Part shown: in pieces, positions 33,854 through 42,842 of the stretch
How the letters are laid out: each line of letters begins with the position of its first letter
Position numbering within the stretch: position 1 is the first letter of the stretch
Program-made: the position numbers and the translations under genes
Assembly: GCF_029269265.1 (NCBI RefSeq)
Contig: NZ_JARIXP010000001.1
Span: 765,452-829,451, forward strand
DNA: 64,000 nt
DNA from: Rheinheimera sp. 1928-s
GTDB taxonomy: Bacteria; Pseudomonadota; Gammaproteobacteria; Enterobacterales; Alteromonadaceae
Direction: 5' to 3'
The notes under the pieces: generated by a model
Database searches by the model: none
Told to the model about the DNA's origin: nothing
What the model saw: the letters and a program-made list of their open reading frames with translations, nothing else

Positions 33854-34990
33854 TTAATACAATGAATGGCTGTTGCTGCTGATGGAGTTGCGGTTTAAGC
33901 GGCCCCACATTTTCCAGTAACACCACAAGGTGTAACCCAGCACTATAGGTACAAAAATACAGGCCACGACAAACATAATTTTTAACGTCAGCTCACTGGA
34001 TGTCGCGTCCCACATGGTCAGGCTATGATTGGGCATGCTGCTGGACGGCAGAATAAATGGGAACATAGACACTCCTGCAGTCATAATGACCCCTGTGATG
34101 GCGAGTGATGACGCAACAAAAGACTGCCAGCCTTTGGCCAGTTTGCTGAAAAAAGCTGAGAGCAGGAAGGCAGCTACACCCAACACAGGGAAAATCCACA
34201 GCAACGGATAACTTTCATAGTTACTGAACCATGCGCCTGAGTTGTGTTCCACAGTTTTAGTCACAGCACTGTTAATCGCATTGCTGTCAATCACACTGGT
34301 CACTTTATAGCCCATACCTGCAGCAGCCAGCCAGACACCAGCTATAACAAACAGTAGTGCGGCCAGAGTTGCGCAGATCATTGATACAGCCTGAGCGCGC
34401 TGGCGCAGTGGGGCTTCGGTTTTCATTTGCAGATAACAAGCGCCCTGATTGATAAACATCAGCAAACTCAGTACCCCGACCAGCAAGGCAAAGGGGTTTA
34501 ATAATGCCCAGAACGAGCCTGTGTAATAAATCCGCAGCAAGTCGTCAAAGTGGAAAGGAACACCTTGCAACAGGTTGCCAAAAGCCACACCAAAAATAAT
34601 CGGAGGTATGGCAGAACCTGCGGTTAAAGCCCAGTCCCAGTTGCTGCGCCATTTGGCATTATCCAGTTTAGAGCGGTAATCAAAGCCGATAGGGCGTAAG
34701 AATAAAGCCGCCAGTGTCAGCATCATGGCCAGATAAAAACCACTGAACGCTGTGGCATACACCGGGGGCCAGGCCGCAAACAAGGCACCACCAGCGGTGA
34801 TCAGCCACACCTGATTGCCATCCCAGTGCGGCGCTACTGCATTGATCAGAATACGACGTTCAGTATCGTCCCTGCCTATGACTTTTAACAGCGCACCTAC
34901 ACCCATATCAAAACCATCAGTCACTGCAAAACCAATCAGCAATACACCGACCAGCAACCACCAGACAAAACGTAAAAATTCATAATCCAT
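33854..34990 (-). CDS. cydB: Cytochrome bd ubiquinol oxidase subunit II
   Basis: 378 aa, full length, with about eight to nine transmembrane helices and the usual opening (FVWWLLVGVLLIGFAVTDGFDMGVG). It partners CydA in the high-affinity quinol oxidase of the inner membrane. One base separates it from the cydA stop. Intact, unlike cydA. Confidence 0.96.
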   Translation of the reverse strand: MDYEFLRFVWWLLVGVLLIGFAVTDGFDMGVGALLKVIGRDDTERRILINAVAPHWDGNQVWLITAGGALFAAWPPVYATAFSGFYLAMMLTLAALFLRPIGFDYRSKLDNAKWRSNWDWALTAGSAIPPIIFGVAFGNLLQGVPFHFDDLLRIYYTGSFWALLNPFALLVGVLSLLMFINQGACYLQMKTEAPLRQRAQAVSMICATLAALLFVIAGVWLAAAGMGYKVTSVIDSNAINSAVTKTVEHNSGAWFSNYESYPLLWIFPVLGVAAFLLSAFFSKLAKGWQSFVASSLAITGVIMTAGVSMFPFILPSSSMPNHSLTMWDATSSELTLKIMFVVACIFVPIVLGYTLWCYWKMWGRLNRNSISSNSHSLY

Positions 34991-34991
34991 G

Positions 34992-36543
34992 TTAAACCTC
35001 CCGGGCCTGTTCGCCGTGATACTTACCGGTATGAATAGACGCAGGGCCTTTACGGGCGAAATGCTGCATCAACCAGACTTCGATGATCAAAAACACTGTA
35101 TAAAGCGCGGTAATAGCCAATAAGCTGATCCAAATTTCACCTGCTGTCAGTTGAGACGCGGCCATATGAGTAGGTAATATTTCACCTACAGCCCAGGGCT
35201 GACGGCCGTATTCAGCGACAAACCAGCCTGCTTCACAGGCAATCCATGGTAAAGGTAGGGAGAAAATAGCGGCCTTTAATAACCAGCGTGGTTTTTCCGG
35301 TGTACGTTTGGCACTGTGATAAAAGGACAATGCAAATACCAGCAGCATAATAAAGCCTGCCGCCACCATAATACGGAAGGACCAGAACAGCGGCGCTACT
35401 TTGGGAATGCTGTTTTGTACCGCTTGTTCAATCTGTTCAGGTGTAGCATTGACAGGATCTTCTGTGTAAGCCATCAGCAGTAAGCCATAACCCAAATCAT
35501 TTTTTACTAAATCAAAAGCAGCGATATTTTCCGGCGTTTTTTCACCGGCCCGCAGTTTTTTCAACAGGCCATAAGCGAGCTGGCCATTGAGAATTCGTGC
35601 ACGGTGCAGCTCTTTCAGTTCAGCCAGCCCCATCACTTCTTTATCCAGAGAACGTGTGGCTATCAGGCCCATAGCGCCAGGTATTTTGACGGCGTAGTCT
35701 GTGGTTTGAGTTTCTTCATTGGGCAGACCAAACAAGGTAAAGTCTGCTGGTGCCGGATGCGTTTTCCACTCAGCCTCTATAGCGGCCAGTTTTACTTTTT
35801 GCACATCACCCAGCTCATAACCAGATTCGTCGCCTAACACAATCACAGATAAAATACTGGCTAAACCAAAAGCTGAAGCAATGGCAAAACTGCGGCGGGC
35901 AAAAAGCTAAATCACGGCCTTTGAGCATATACCAGGCTGAAATCGCCAGCACAAACATAGCGCCTGTGACATAACCTGCAGAAACCGTATGCACAAATTT
36001 CACCTGAGCGACCGGGTTCAATACCACTTCGCTGAAGCTGACCATTTCCATTCTCATGGTTTCAAAATTAAATTCAGAGCCAACCGGGTGCTGCATCCAG
36101 CCGTTGGCAACTAAAATCCATAAAGCTGATAAGCTTGAGCCCAGAGCCACCAGCCAGGTCACCGTCAAATGCTGCACTTTCGACAAGCGGTCCCAGCCAA
36201 AAAAGAACAAGCCTACTAAAGTGGATTCAAGGAAAAATGCCATCAGGCCTTCAATGGCCAAAGGTGCACCAAAAATGTCGCCGACATAATGCGAATAATA
36301 AGACCAGTTGGTACCAAACTGGAATTCCATCGCTATGCCAGTGGTGACCCCCAAAGCGAAGTTTATACCAAACAGCTTGCCCCAGAACTTCGTCATATCG
36401 CGGTAAATTTCTTTACCTGTCATGACATAAACTGACTCCATAATAGCCAGCAAAAAGGCCATGCCTAAAGTTAAGGGCACAAATAAGAAGTGATACATTG
36501 CCGTAGCGGCAAATTGTAACCGTGATAGTTCTACAACATCCAT
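34992..36543 (-). pseudogene. cydA: Cytochrome bd ubiquinol oxidase subunit I with a one-base frameshift
   Basis: The two halves align end to end with CydA: the first carries [19 protein letters not shown] with haem ligand His18, the second runs from [11 protein letters not shown] to FWSFRIMVAAGF (haem b558 Met) and the stop. Reading breaks at a five-T run on the coding strand (plus 35901-35905): four Ts would give [14 protein letters not shown] in frame, and the total of 1552 bases is one more than 517 codons. As written, translation leaves the frame near residue 213 and would end after about 243 residues. Homopolymer miscall, true lesion or slippage are all possible. Start ATG 36543 with GGAGC upstream. 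First gene of the cyd operon. Confidence 0.9.
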
Positions 36544-36670
36544 TCGGATTGCTCCTCGATCTGGAACTGTGGGCCTGGTCTGGTGCTTAGAATGCAACAC
36601 CAATAAGTTGCTAAAACTCATACATCAGCATAAGTGAACACTAAGCTACGCTTTTTGTCTGTCTGTTATG

Positions 36671-36684
36671 TTGATGCGGATCAA
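36671..36684. promoter_or_regulatory. FNR/EtrA-type box upstream of cydA
   Basis: TTGATGCGGATCAA fits TTGAT-N4-ATCAA perfectly. It lies 128 bases before cydA and 104 bases before the divergent NAD-binding protein gene. FNR control of cyd operons by oxygen supply is established in related bacteria. Confidence 0.75.
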
Positions 36685-36787
36685 TAAAGATCAGTGTGTT
36701 AGCGGAAATTACTTAAAATTTGATAAAAGTCGCAGTAGATATTCTGTTACCATCAAATTCATCAGTAAGTTTGGGAAGGTGTCAGAG

Positions 36788-37600
36788 ATGAAAATTTTAG
36801 TGATAGGTGCAGGCTGGTTAGGGACTCAACTGGCAACCCGACTCAAGGCTGACGGGCATGAGTTATGGCTCAGCAGCCGCAATATCACCAAATCTTCAGT
36901 GGTTGCTGAACAGTTTGGTCATTTTGTTTTAGATTTAGCCCAATCCGTCAGGCCAACAGCAGAGCTGGAAAGCTTATTTAAAGACGCCCTTATTATTTGT
37001 ACTGTGCCAGCCAGCCGCACCGACGGCGAAGGGTACAACAGAGCTGTTGCCCAACTTGCGACCCTGATGAAAAATTGTGGCTCTTTAGCTTGCATTCATT
37101 TGAGCAGCACCGGGATCTACGAAGGTTTAACCGGAGAAGTGGACGAGCAAACTGAGTTGCAACTGGCCGACGCACGTATAGAAGTATTGGCTACTGCGGA
37201 ACAAGTGCTGAACAAGGCTGTCCCTTGTTGCACTTTACGCCTGGCAGGTTTAATTGGCCCTGGCCGTCATCCGGCACGGTTTTTATCCGGTAAACAGGCA
37301 GGTCCAGCTGATGTCGCTGTGAATATGGTGCACAGCAGTGATATTTGTGCCGCCGTCTCTGCCATTGTCCAGCAGCAGTTATGGCCAGAGCTGTTTAACT
37401 TATCCAGCCCTGTCTTTTGTTCCAAAGCTGAGTTTTACCTGACGGCCTGTGAACTGGCCTCCTTGCCTGCTCCGGAGTTTGAGCCAAAAACTACCACTGC
37501 TACACCAGGCAGAAGAGTATTGAGTACAAAATCGCAAAAAATTGCCGGTTTTTCCTATCAGTTTGAATCCGCTTTAGCTGCTTTGCCTTTTTGTAGCTGA
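36788..37600 (+). CDS. NAD(P)-binding epimerase/dehydratase-like protein, YeeZ family
   Basis: 270 aa. Rossmann glycine motif at the start (ILVIGAGWLGTQLA, residues 3-16), then LSSTGIYEG, the partial SDR active-site region, without a clear YxxxK. Length and layout match YeeZ-type extended SDR proteins, whose reaction is not settled. ATG at 36788 starts the Rossmann strand; the upstream frame adds 40 residues with no fold signal. Convergent with the copper chaperone gene. Confidence 0.8.
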   Translation: MKILVIGAGWLGTQLATRLKADGHELWLSSRNITKSSVVAEQFGHFVLDLAQSVRPTAELESLFKDALIICTVPASRTDGEGYNRAVAQLATLMKNCGSLACIHLSSTGIYEGLTGEVDEQTELQLADARIEVLATAEQVLNKAVPCCTLRLAGLIGPGRHPARFLSGKQAGPADVAVNMVHSSDICAAVSAIVQQQLWPELFNLSSPVFCSKAEFYLTACELASLPAPEFEPKTTTATPGRRVLSTKSQKIAGFSYQFESALAALPFCS

Positions 37601-37618
37601 GCAGCCAGAGCGCCATTT

Positions 37619-37822
37619 TTAGTCGCTCAGAGTAGCCGGGAAACCGGCTTCATCCAGAGCTGCAATCAGATCTTCTGTTGCTAAAGAACTTTCTACCTGT
37701 ACCTGCTGCAACGCCAAATCTACTGTCACTTTGGCATCGGCCTGTAGTTTTGTGATGGCTTTGTTTACCAGGCTAATGCAGTGATTACAGCTCATGCCTG
37801 TTACTTTCAATTCTGTCTTCAT
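37619..37822 (-). CDS. copZ: Copper chaperone, HMA domain
   Basis: 67 aa, one heavy-metal-associated ferredoxin-like domain with the Cu(I) site GMSCNHC (residues 9-15). It should carry Cu(I) in the cytoplasm to CopA or to the CueR sensor. It is divergent from copA, and its upstream region has its own CueR-type promoter on the minus strand. Confidence 0.88.
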   Translation of the reverse strand: MKTELKVTGMSCNHCISLVNKAITKLQADAKVTVDLALQQVQVESSLATEDLIAALDEAGFPATLSD

Positions 37823-37861
37823 TCACTATTTCCTCTTTGCGCTCTTTGTGAGTTCGCGAAC

Positions 37862-37892
37862 ATGATGAAAGCTTCTGCTGTGGTAAGGTCAA
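37862..37892 (-). promoter_or_regulatory. CueR-type promoter of the copper chaperone gene
   Basis: On the minus strand TTGACC (plus 37887-37892) and CATCAT (plus 37862-37867) are 19 bases apart, the long spacer typical of MerR-family promoters. CTTACC and GAAGCTT in the spacer form a weak dyad. Its first 12 bases match the divergent copA promoter. Confidence 0.6.
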
Positions 37893-37915
37893 GTCTTACT
37901 ATAAAATTTATTAAG

Positions 37916-37946
37916 TTGACCTTACCCTGAGGGCAAGCTTTAGCCT
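37916..37946 (+). promoter_or_regulatory. CueR-type promoter of copA
   Basis: TTGACC at 37916-37921, then a 19-base spacer with the dyad CTTACCCTGAGGGCAAG, then TAGCCT at 37941-37946. The arrangement closely follows the E. coli copA promoter. Confidence 0.8.
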
Positions 37947-37988
37947 TATTCATATCGGGCCTTGGCCCTTCTTGTCCGGAGTCATATT

Positions 37989-40163
37989 ATGTCTGAACAA
38001 ATCCAACTGAGCATCAGCGGAATGAGCTGTGCTTCCTGTGTTGGCCGTATTGAAAAAGCTTTAGCTAAAGTCAGCGGCGTACAACAAGCCAGCGTGAATC
38101 TTGCCACTGAAACTGCAACAGTCACAGGGGAAGCGCTTGCACCACAACTGCTGATAGCCGCAGTAGAGCAGGCCGGATATCAAGCTGGTTTGCCGACAGA
38201 AACCCCAACAGCAGCAGTCACTACAACTGCTTTTTACCAACAAGAGTACTGGCCCGCTATCGCAAGTATTGCACTGACCTTGCCTTTGGTGTTGCCGATG
38301 TTTGGTTTGCTGTTTGGACTAGATTGGATGTTGCCATCTTTATGGCAATGGCTGCTGGCGACACCAGTGCAGTTTTATTTTGGCGCGCGTTTTTATAAAG
38401 CAGGCTGGGCAGCATTAAAGGCGGGCAGTGGCACTATGGATCTGCTGGTGGCTATTGGCACCAGCGCCGCTTATGGCTTGTCGTTGTATTTATGGTGGAG
38501 TTTTGATGCATTACATGGCCAGCATGGCGAGCCCCATTTGTATTTTGAAAGCAGCAGTGCGGTATTAAGTCTGGTTTTACTGGGTAAATATCTGGAACAG
38601 AAAGCAAAACGACGTACCACTGATGCGCTGCGGGCGCTGGAGAATTTAAAACCTGCTGTGGCTACTTTGTTTCAAAACGGGCTTTGGCTTGAAGTCAAAG
38701 CGCAAGTGGTAAAGAAGGGTGATCTGGTGTTGGTCAAACCTGGTGAACGTATCCCAGTTGATGCTTTAGTTGAACAAGGCCAAAGTCATGTCGATGAAGC
38801 GCTGATCAGCGGGGAGTCTGTGCCTGTCAGTAAAAGTCTGGGCGACAAAGTCACAGGTGGTTCTGTCAATCTGGATGGGGTATTACAACTCAGAGCGACA
38901 GCGGTTGGAGCTGAATCAACCTTGTCGCGTATTATTCAACTGGTGGAGCAGGCACAAGGCGCTAAAGCACCGGTGCAGGCCTTAGTGGATAAAATCAGCG
39001 CCATTTTTGTGCCTGTGGTGTTAGTCATTGCTGTAGTGACTTTACTGGGCTGGGGGTTGATCACCGCAGACTGGGTGGCAGGTATTTTAAATGCAGTGGC
39101 TGTGCTGGTGATTGCCTGTCCTTGCGCTTTGGGTCTGGCAACACCTGTAGCTATTATGGCAGGCACAGGCTCAGCAGCACGCTCTGGTATTTTGATCAAA
39201 GATGCCAGCGCTTTAGAGCAAGCCAAAGCAGTGACCTTAGTAGTGTTTGATAAAACCGGCACCTTAACTCAAGGCAAACCCGAACTGCAGCAATTCAGCA
39301 CTTTTGTCGATGAGCCCAACCTTTTACTTTGGGCAGCTTCGTTGCAGCAACACAGCGAACACCCTTTAGCCAAAGCTTTGCTTCGTTATGCCACTGAACA
39401 TCAGGTGACTGCTGTTGAAACAGAGCAGTTTCAGGTGATTGCAGGCAAAGGTGTACAGGGCAAGGTGCAAGGGCATCATTTAGTGCTTGGCAGCAGTCAC
39501 TGGATGCAGCAACTTGAACTGGAGTTACCTCTTGAGCAGGTCCACACCAGCGGCGCTTCAGTGTCCTGGTTAGCAAAACAGCAAGGTAAAAGTTATCGCT
39601 TATTGGCATTGTTTTGTTTTACCGATCAGCTAAAGCCTGATGCGCTGCACGCTGTTCGTTTATTAAAACAACAAGGCATTACTGTGGCTATGTTAACAGG
39701 CGACAGTAAGGCCAGTGCTGCTTTAATAGCGCAGCAACTGGAACTCAGCGACTGGAAAGCAGAAGTGCTGCCAGCAGAGAAAGCTGCGGCCATTGGGCTC
39801 TGGCAGCAACAAGGTTATAAAGTGGCTATGGTCGGCGATGGCATTAATGATGCACCTGCTTTGGCGCAGGCAGATTTAGGTGTCGCTATGGCCAGTGGTA
39901 CCGAAGTTGCTGTCAGCGCTTCGGCTATCACCTTGATGCGAAGTAAGCCAGTTCTGGTCAGTGCAGCCTTGCAGATAGCGCGGCTTAGCTACCGCAAAAT
40001 TCAGCAAAACCTGTTTTGGGCTTTTATTTTTAATATAGTGGGCATACCTCTTGCTGCCTTGGGTTACTTAAATCCGGTGATCGCAGGTGCAGCTATGGCC
40101 AGCAGTAGTTTGCTGGTGATCAGCAATGCTTTGCTGCTACAGCGCTGGAAGGCTAAGGAGTGA
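37989..40163 (+). CDS. copA: Cu(I)-exporting P1B-type ATPase
   Basis: 724 aa. One N-terminal HMA domain with GMSCASC, eight membrane helices, the CPC motif in the sixth ([12 protein letters not shown]), phosphorylation site DKTGTLT, the HP motif (SEHPLAKAL) and hinge GDGINDAP. It pumps Cu(I) from cytoplasm to periplasm. Start ATG 37989 gives the usual short N-terminus. Its stop is two bases from the cueR start, so both are one transcript. Confidence 0.95.
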   Translation: MSEQIQLSISGMSCASCVGRIEKALAKVSGVQQASVNLATETATVTGEALAPQLLIAAVEQAGYQAGLPTETPTAAVTTTAFYQQEYWPAIASIALTLPLVLPMFGLLFGLDWMLPSLWQWLLATPVQFYFGARFYKAGWAALKAGSGTMDLLVAIGTSAAYGLSLYLWWSFDALHGQHGEPHLYFESSSAVLSLVLLGKYLEQKAKRRTTDALRALENLKPAVATLFQNGLWLEVKAQVVKKGDLVLVKPGERIPVDALVEQGQSHVDEALISGESVPVSKSLGDKVTGGSVNLDGVLQLRATAVGAESTLSRIIQLVEQAQGAKAPVQALVDKISAIFVPVVLVIAVVTLLGWGLITADWVAGILNAVAVLVIACPCALGLATPVAIMAGTGSAARSGILIKDASALEQAKAVTLVVFDKTGTLTQGKPELQQFSTFVDEPNLLLWAASLQQHSEHPLAKALLRYATEHQVTAVETEQFQVIAGKGVQGKVQGHHLVLGSSHWMQQLELELPLEQVHTSGASVSWLAKQQGKSYRLLALFCFTDQLKPDALHAVRLLKQQGITVAMLTGDSKASAALIAQQLELSDWKAEVLPAEKAAAIGLWQQQGYKVAMVGDGINDAPALAQADLGVAMASGTEVAVSASAITLMRSKPVLVSAALQIARLSYRKIQQNLFWAFIFNIVGIPLAALGYLNPVIAGAAMASSSLLVISNALLLQRWKAKE

Positions 40164-40164
40164 A

Positions 40165-40578
40165 ATGATGAATACTTTAGTCAAAACCTTGGTGACAATA
40201 GGGCAAGCCGCAAAGCAGACAGGGCTTTCTGCCAAAATGATCCGGTATTATGAAGAAGCGGGCCTGTTGCTGAAAGCCAATAGAACGGACGCGGGCTACA
40301 GATTATATAACAGTCAGCAGTTGCAACAGCTGGGCTTTATCAAGCAGGCCCGGACTTTGGGATTTTCTATAGCACAAATCAGCTCTTTGTTAGGCTTATG
40401 GCGCGATCCAAACCGAAGCAGCAGAGAAGTAAAACAGCTGGCTGAAGTACATCTTGATGAAATAAAACAAAAAGTGGCTGAATTGCAGCAGATGCAAAAG
40501 GTGTTACAGCAATTAGCTGACAGTTGTTGCGGTGACGATCAACCCCAGTGCGCTATTTTGGATGGCCTGCAAAAGTAA
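40165..40578 (+). CDS. cueR: MerR-family copper-responsive regulator
   Basis: 137 aa. MerR HTH (TIGQAAKQTGLSAKMIRYYEEAGLL), long dimerisation helix and the metal loop CCGDDQPQC near residues 122-130, with the C-x7-C spacing that CueR uses for Cu(I). It lies right after copA with AAGGAG upstream and should activate both CueR-type promoters at 37.9 kb when Cu(I) rises. Confidence 0.9.
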   Translation: MMNTLVKTLVTIGQAAKQTGLSAKMIRYYEEAGLLLKANRTDAGYRLYNSQQLQQLGFIKQARTLGFSIAQISSLLGLWRDPNRSSREVKQLAEVHLDEIKQKVAELQQMQKVLQQLADSCCGDDQPQCAILDGLQK

Positions 40579-40591
40579 GTTCCTGAGAGTT

Positions 40592-40626
40592 GAAAAAAGA
40601 AGATCCCGGCAGATGCCGGGATCTTC
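40592..40626 (-). terminator. Bidirectional hairpin terminator between cueR and the S8 protease gene
   Basis: GAAGATCCCGGC / GCCGGGATCTTC, 12 perfect pairs with a four-base loop. On the minus strand a TTTTTT run follows, so it mainly ends the protease gene. Confidence 0.85.
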
Positions 40627-40643
40627 ACCTAAAAGCCCAGGGA

Positions 40644-42419
40644 TTAAGGCTGATAAGACGTCGTTAACGTTACACCTGATACCGCTGTATAACCACGGAT
40701 ACCAATATGGTAAGTGGCTGCAACAGGGTTATTGAAGGTACAGCTTTCATTATTTCCATTCAGGTAAGGGCGGCAATCGTAAGCAGAAGTGGTAGGTTGT
40801 GAACCACGACGTACATACAAGTCAGCATCTCCAGAACCACCAGAGGTGTTCACTGTCAGCACGCTCATGCCAGCCGGAACTGTCACTGTGTAGTATCTCC
40901 ATGCGTTACGCGCCACACTGATATTGTTGACTGTCGAGGTTGCGCCAGTGCCACCGCCGCCGCCCGTACCAGACGCAGCAGCTACAGCAGCAGCTGCATC
41001 AACAATACCAGTACCGCAGTTGTTACAGGTAGCAGGGAATGAACGGGTTGTGGTTTTCAGAATAGTTTCAATTTCATCTGGTGTAGCACCAGGTTTTTTC
41101 TGAGCAATTAACGCTGCAACACCAGCGACATGAGGTGCTGCCATTGACGTGCCCTGACTATAACCATAGCTGTCTGAACCAGGCGTTGTAGTACCAGTGT
41201 TATAGGTAGATAACACACCATTTGGATCGTTGGCTGAGTTCATGGCACCACCTGGTGCTGCCACATCAATTGAGGTGCCGTAGTTAGAATAATAAGCGCG
41301 ACCACCATTGCGGTTGGTTGCTGCTACGTTCACTACACCAGCACAGTTACCTGGGTTGAAGTTGTTGGCGTTAGCATTATCGTTACCTGAGGCAATAACT
41401 ATCACTGAACCACGTGAACGGGCTGAGTTAATAGCAGCCTGAGTGGTAGAGTCACAGGCTCCTGAACCGCCTAAACTCATATTGATTACTTTAGCCGGGT
41501 TAGCGTTGGCCGGAACACCAGATACGGTGCCGCCTGATGCCCAGATGATACCGTCAGCTATATCTGAGGTGTAACCACCACATTTACCCAGCACACGTAC
41601 TGGTACTACTTTTGCACCATAAGCCACACCAGCGACACCAGAACCATTATTGGTTACAGCGGCAACTGTGCCGGCAACGTGAGTACCGTGCCATGAAGAA
41701 TCCTGAGCAGCGTGTGTGCCACCACACTCGTTTGCTAAAATCCAGTCACCCGGATCACGGGCATCTGAATCGCGGCCATTGCCATCATTACCGACAAAGC
41801 TGTCTGAAATCATGTCGTAACCAGGCAGAAGGTTAGCGTTTAAATCAGCATGTGGGCGGTAACCAGTATCTAATACGGCAACCACTACACCTGTACCTGT
41901 AGCATTGTCCCAGGCTGTGTTCGCACGTAAACCACCAGTGGATTCATAATAATGCCATTGGCTGGTGTACTGAGTATCATTAGGTACAGCTGCAATTTGC
42001 AACATACGGTCTTCTTCAACCGATTCCACCATAGGGTCCTGAGCTAACAACTCGATGGTACGCGCTGTTTCAGCTTTAGACAGACGACGTTCGGCTTTCA
42101 CTACATGGCGGTTAGCCACCGCTAAAGAACGCACAAAGCTCATAGGTTCACCAGCACGGCTGGATAATTCAGAAGCTGCATGAGTTTTTAACTGATTTAC
42201 TGAGCTGGCTGCAGCACTGGCCAGACCCTGAGCAGATAACGTAGCTGCGTTTTTATATTTCACGATAAAGCGGGTTGGTGGTTCCACAGCTTGGGTTTCC
42301 TGAACCTCTAAAACTATGCCTGATTTTTGCGGAGCAGCCTGTGCAGCAGTAGCCAATAAGGAAAGTGCGGACAAGGTAAGCAATGAGACTTTGGATAGGT
42401 TGAATGTTTTATGTTGCAT
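40644..42419 (-). CDS. Secreted subtilisin-like serine protease with C-terminal PPC domain
   Basis: 591 aa. Signal peptide (1-28), I9 propeptide (FIVKYKNAATLS to EEDRML, about 50-145), S8 domain with Asp184 (VLDTGYR), His244 (WHGTHVAG) and Ser425 (GTSMAAPHVAG), then a linker of Gly (about 485-495) and a C-terminal PPC domain (VPAGMSVLTVNTSGGSGDAD) that is usually removed on maturation. An extracellular protease, probably type II secreted. It separates the two copper gene groups but shows no link to copper. Confidence 0.93.
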   Translation of the reverse strand: MQHKTFNLSKVSLLTLSALSLLATAAQAAPQKSGIVLEVQETQAVEPPTRFIVKYKNAATLSAQGLASAAASSVNQLKTHAASELSSRAGEPMSFVRSLAVANRHVVKAERRLSKAETARTIELLAQDPMVESVEEDRMLQIAAVPNDTQYTSQWHYYESTGGLRANTAWDNATGTGVVVAVLDTGYRPHADLNANLLPGYDMISDSFVGNDGNGRDSDARDPGDWILANECGGTHAAQDSSWHGTHVAGTVAAVTNNGSGVAGVAYGAKVVPVRVLGKCGGYTSDIADGIIWASGGTVSGVPANANPAKVINMSLGGSGACDSTTQAAINSARSRGSVIVIASGNDNANANNFNPGNCAGVVNVAATNRNGGRAYYSNYGTSIDVAAPGGAMNSANDPNGVLSTYNTGTTTPGSDSYGYSQGTSMAAPHVAGVAALIAQKKPGATPDEIETILKTTTRSFPATCNNCGTGIVDAAAAVAAASGTGGGGGTGATSTVNNISVARNAWRYYTVTVPAGMSVLTVNTSGGSGDADLYVRRGSQPTTSAYDCRPYLNGNNESCTFNNPVAATYHIGIRGYTAVSGVTLTTSYQP

Positions 42420-42842
42420 TTTTTTCTCTCAAATTATTGTTATGTGAATTGCCTCATCCGTGGAAGCCCCTGTCCCTTATTTAGTTAATGTGTTGGGCAG
42501 GCGGTATGATAATTGGTCAATATATTGTTAATGTAAATAGGTTTATATTTATCAAATTTAATCTTTTGTTTTCATTTTTTCGTGTTTAGATATTTTTTTT
42601 GCGATGAGTTGCGCTCTATGAGCGGCTAAAATGCTGGGTTTGATTACATTTGGTAACAGGTGTGTTATTTTTGTTTTGGTTATTAGGTATTTCTAAATGA
42701 TATAAGAGGGGCGCGAATAGTTGTCATGATGCTGTTTTTTTGTACAGAAGTTGGCCAGAAAAACGTTTTTTCCAGAAACCTCAGCCCGGAAAGTGTGGGC
42801 TGAGGTTTCGCAGATGAAAGGGTAGTGAAAGAAGCAACTGGA
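42420..42842. other. Spacer between the S8 protease and multicopper oxidase genes
   Basis: 423 bases, AT-rich. It must hold the protease promoter on the right side of 42420, and its other end carries the hairpin after the oxidase gene (see next entry). No small gene or repeat is apparent. Confidence 0.5.
42752..42808 (-). terminator. Terminator-like hairpins after the multicopper oxidase gene
   Basis: AAACCTCAGCCC / GGGCTGAGGTTT (42776-42808), 12 pairs, followed on the minus strand by a second small palindrome AAAAACGTTTTT (42760-42771). Together they probably end the copper operon, although no plain T run comes directly after the main stem. Confidence 0.6.

Noticed and set aside
35901-35905. 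Programmed frameshift in cydA
   Set aside because: The run is only five Ts, no stimulatory structure or slippery heptamer is apparent and CydA is not known to use frameshifting. Sequence error or mutation is simpler.
37823-37988. copA leader as a riboswitch
   Set aside because: The region is explained by two CueR-type promoters; no conserved RNA fold is visible.
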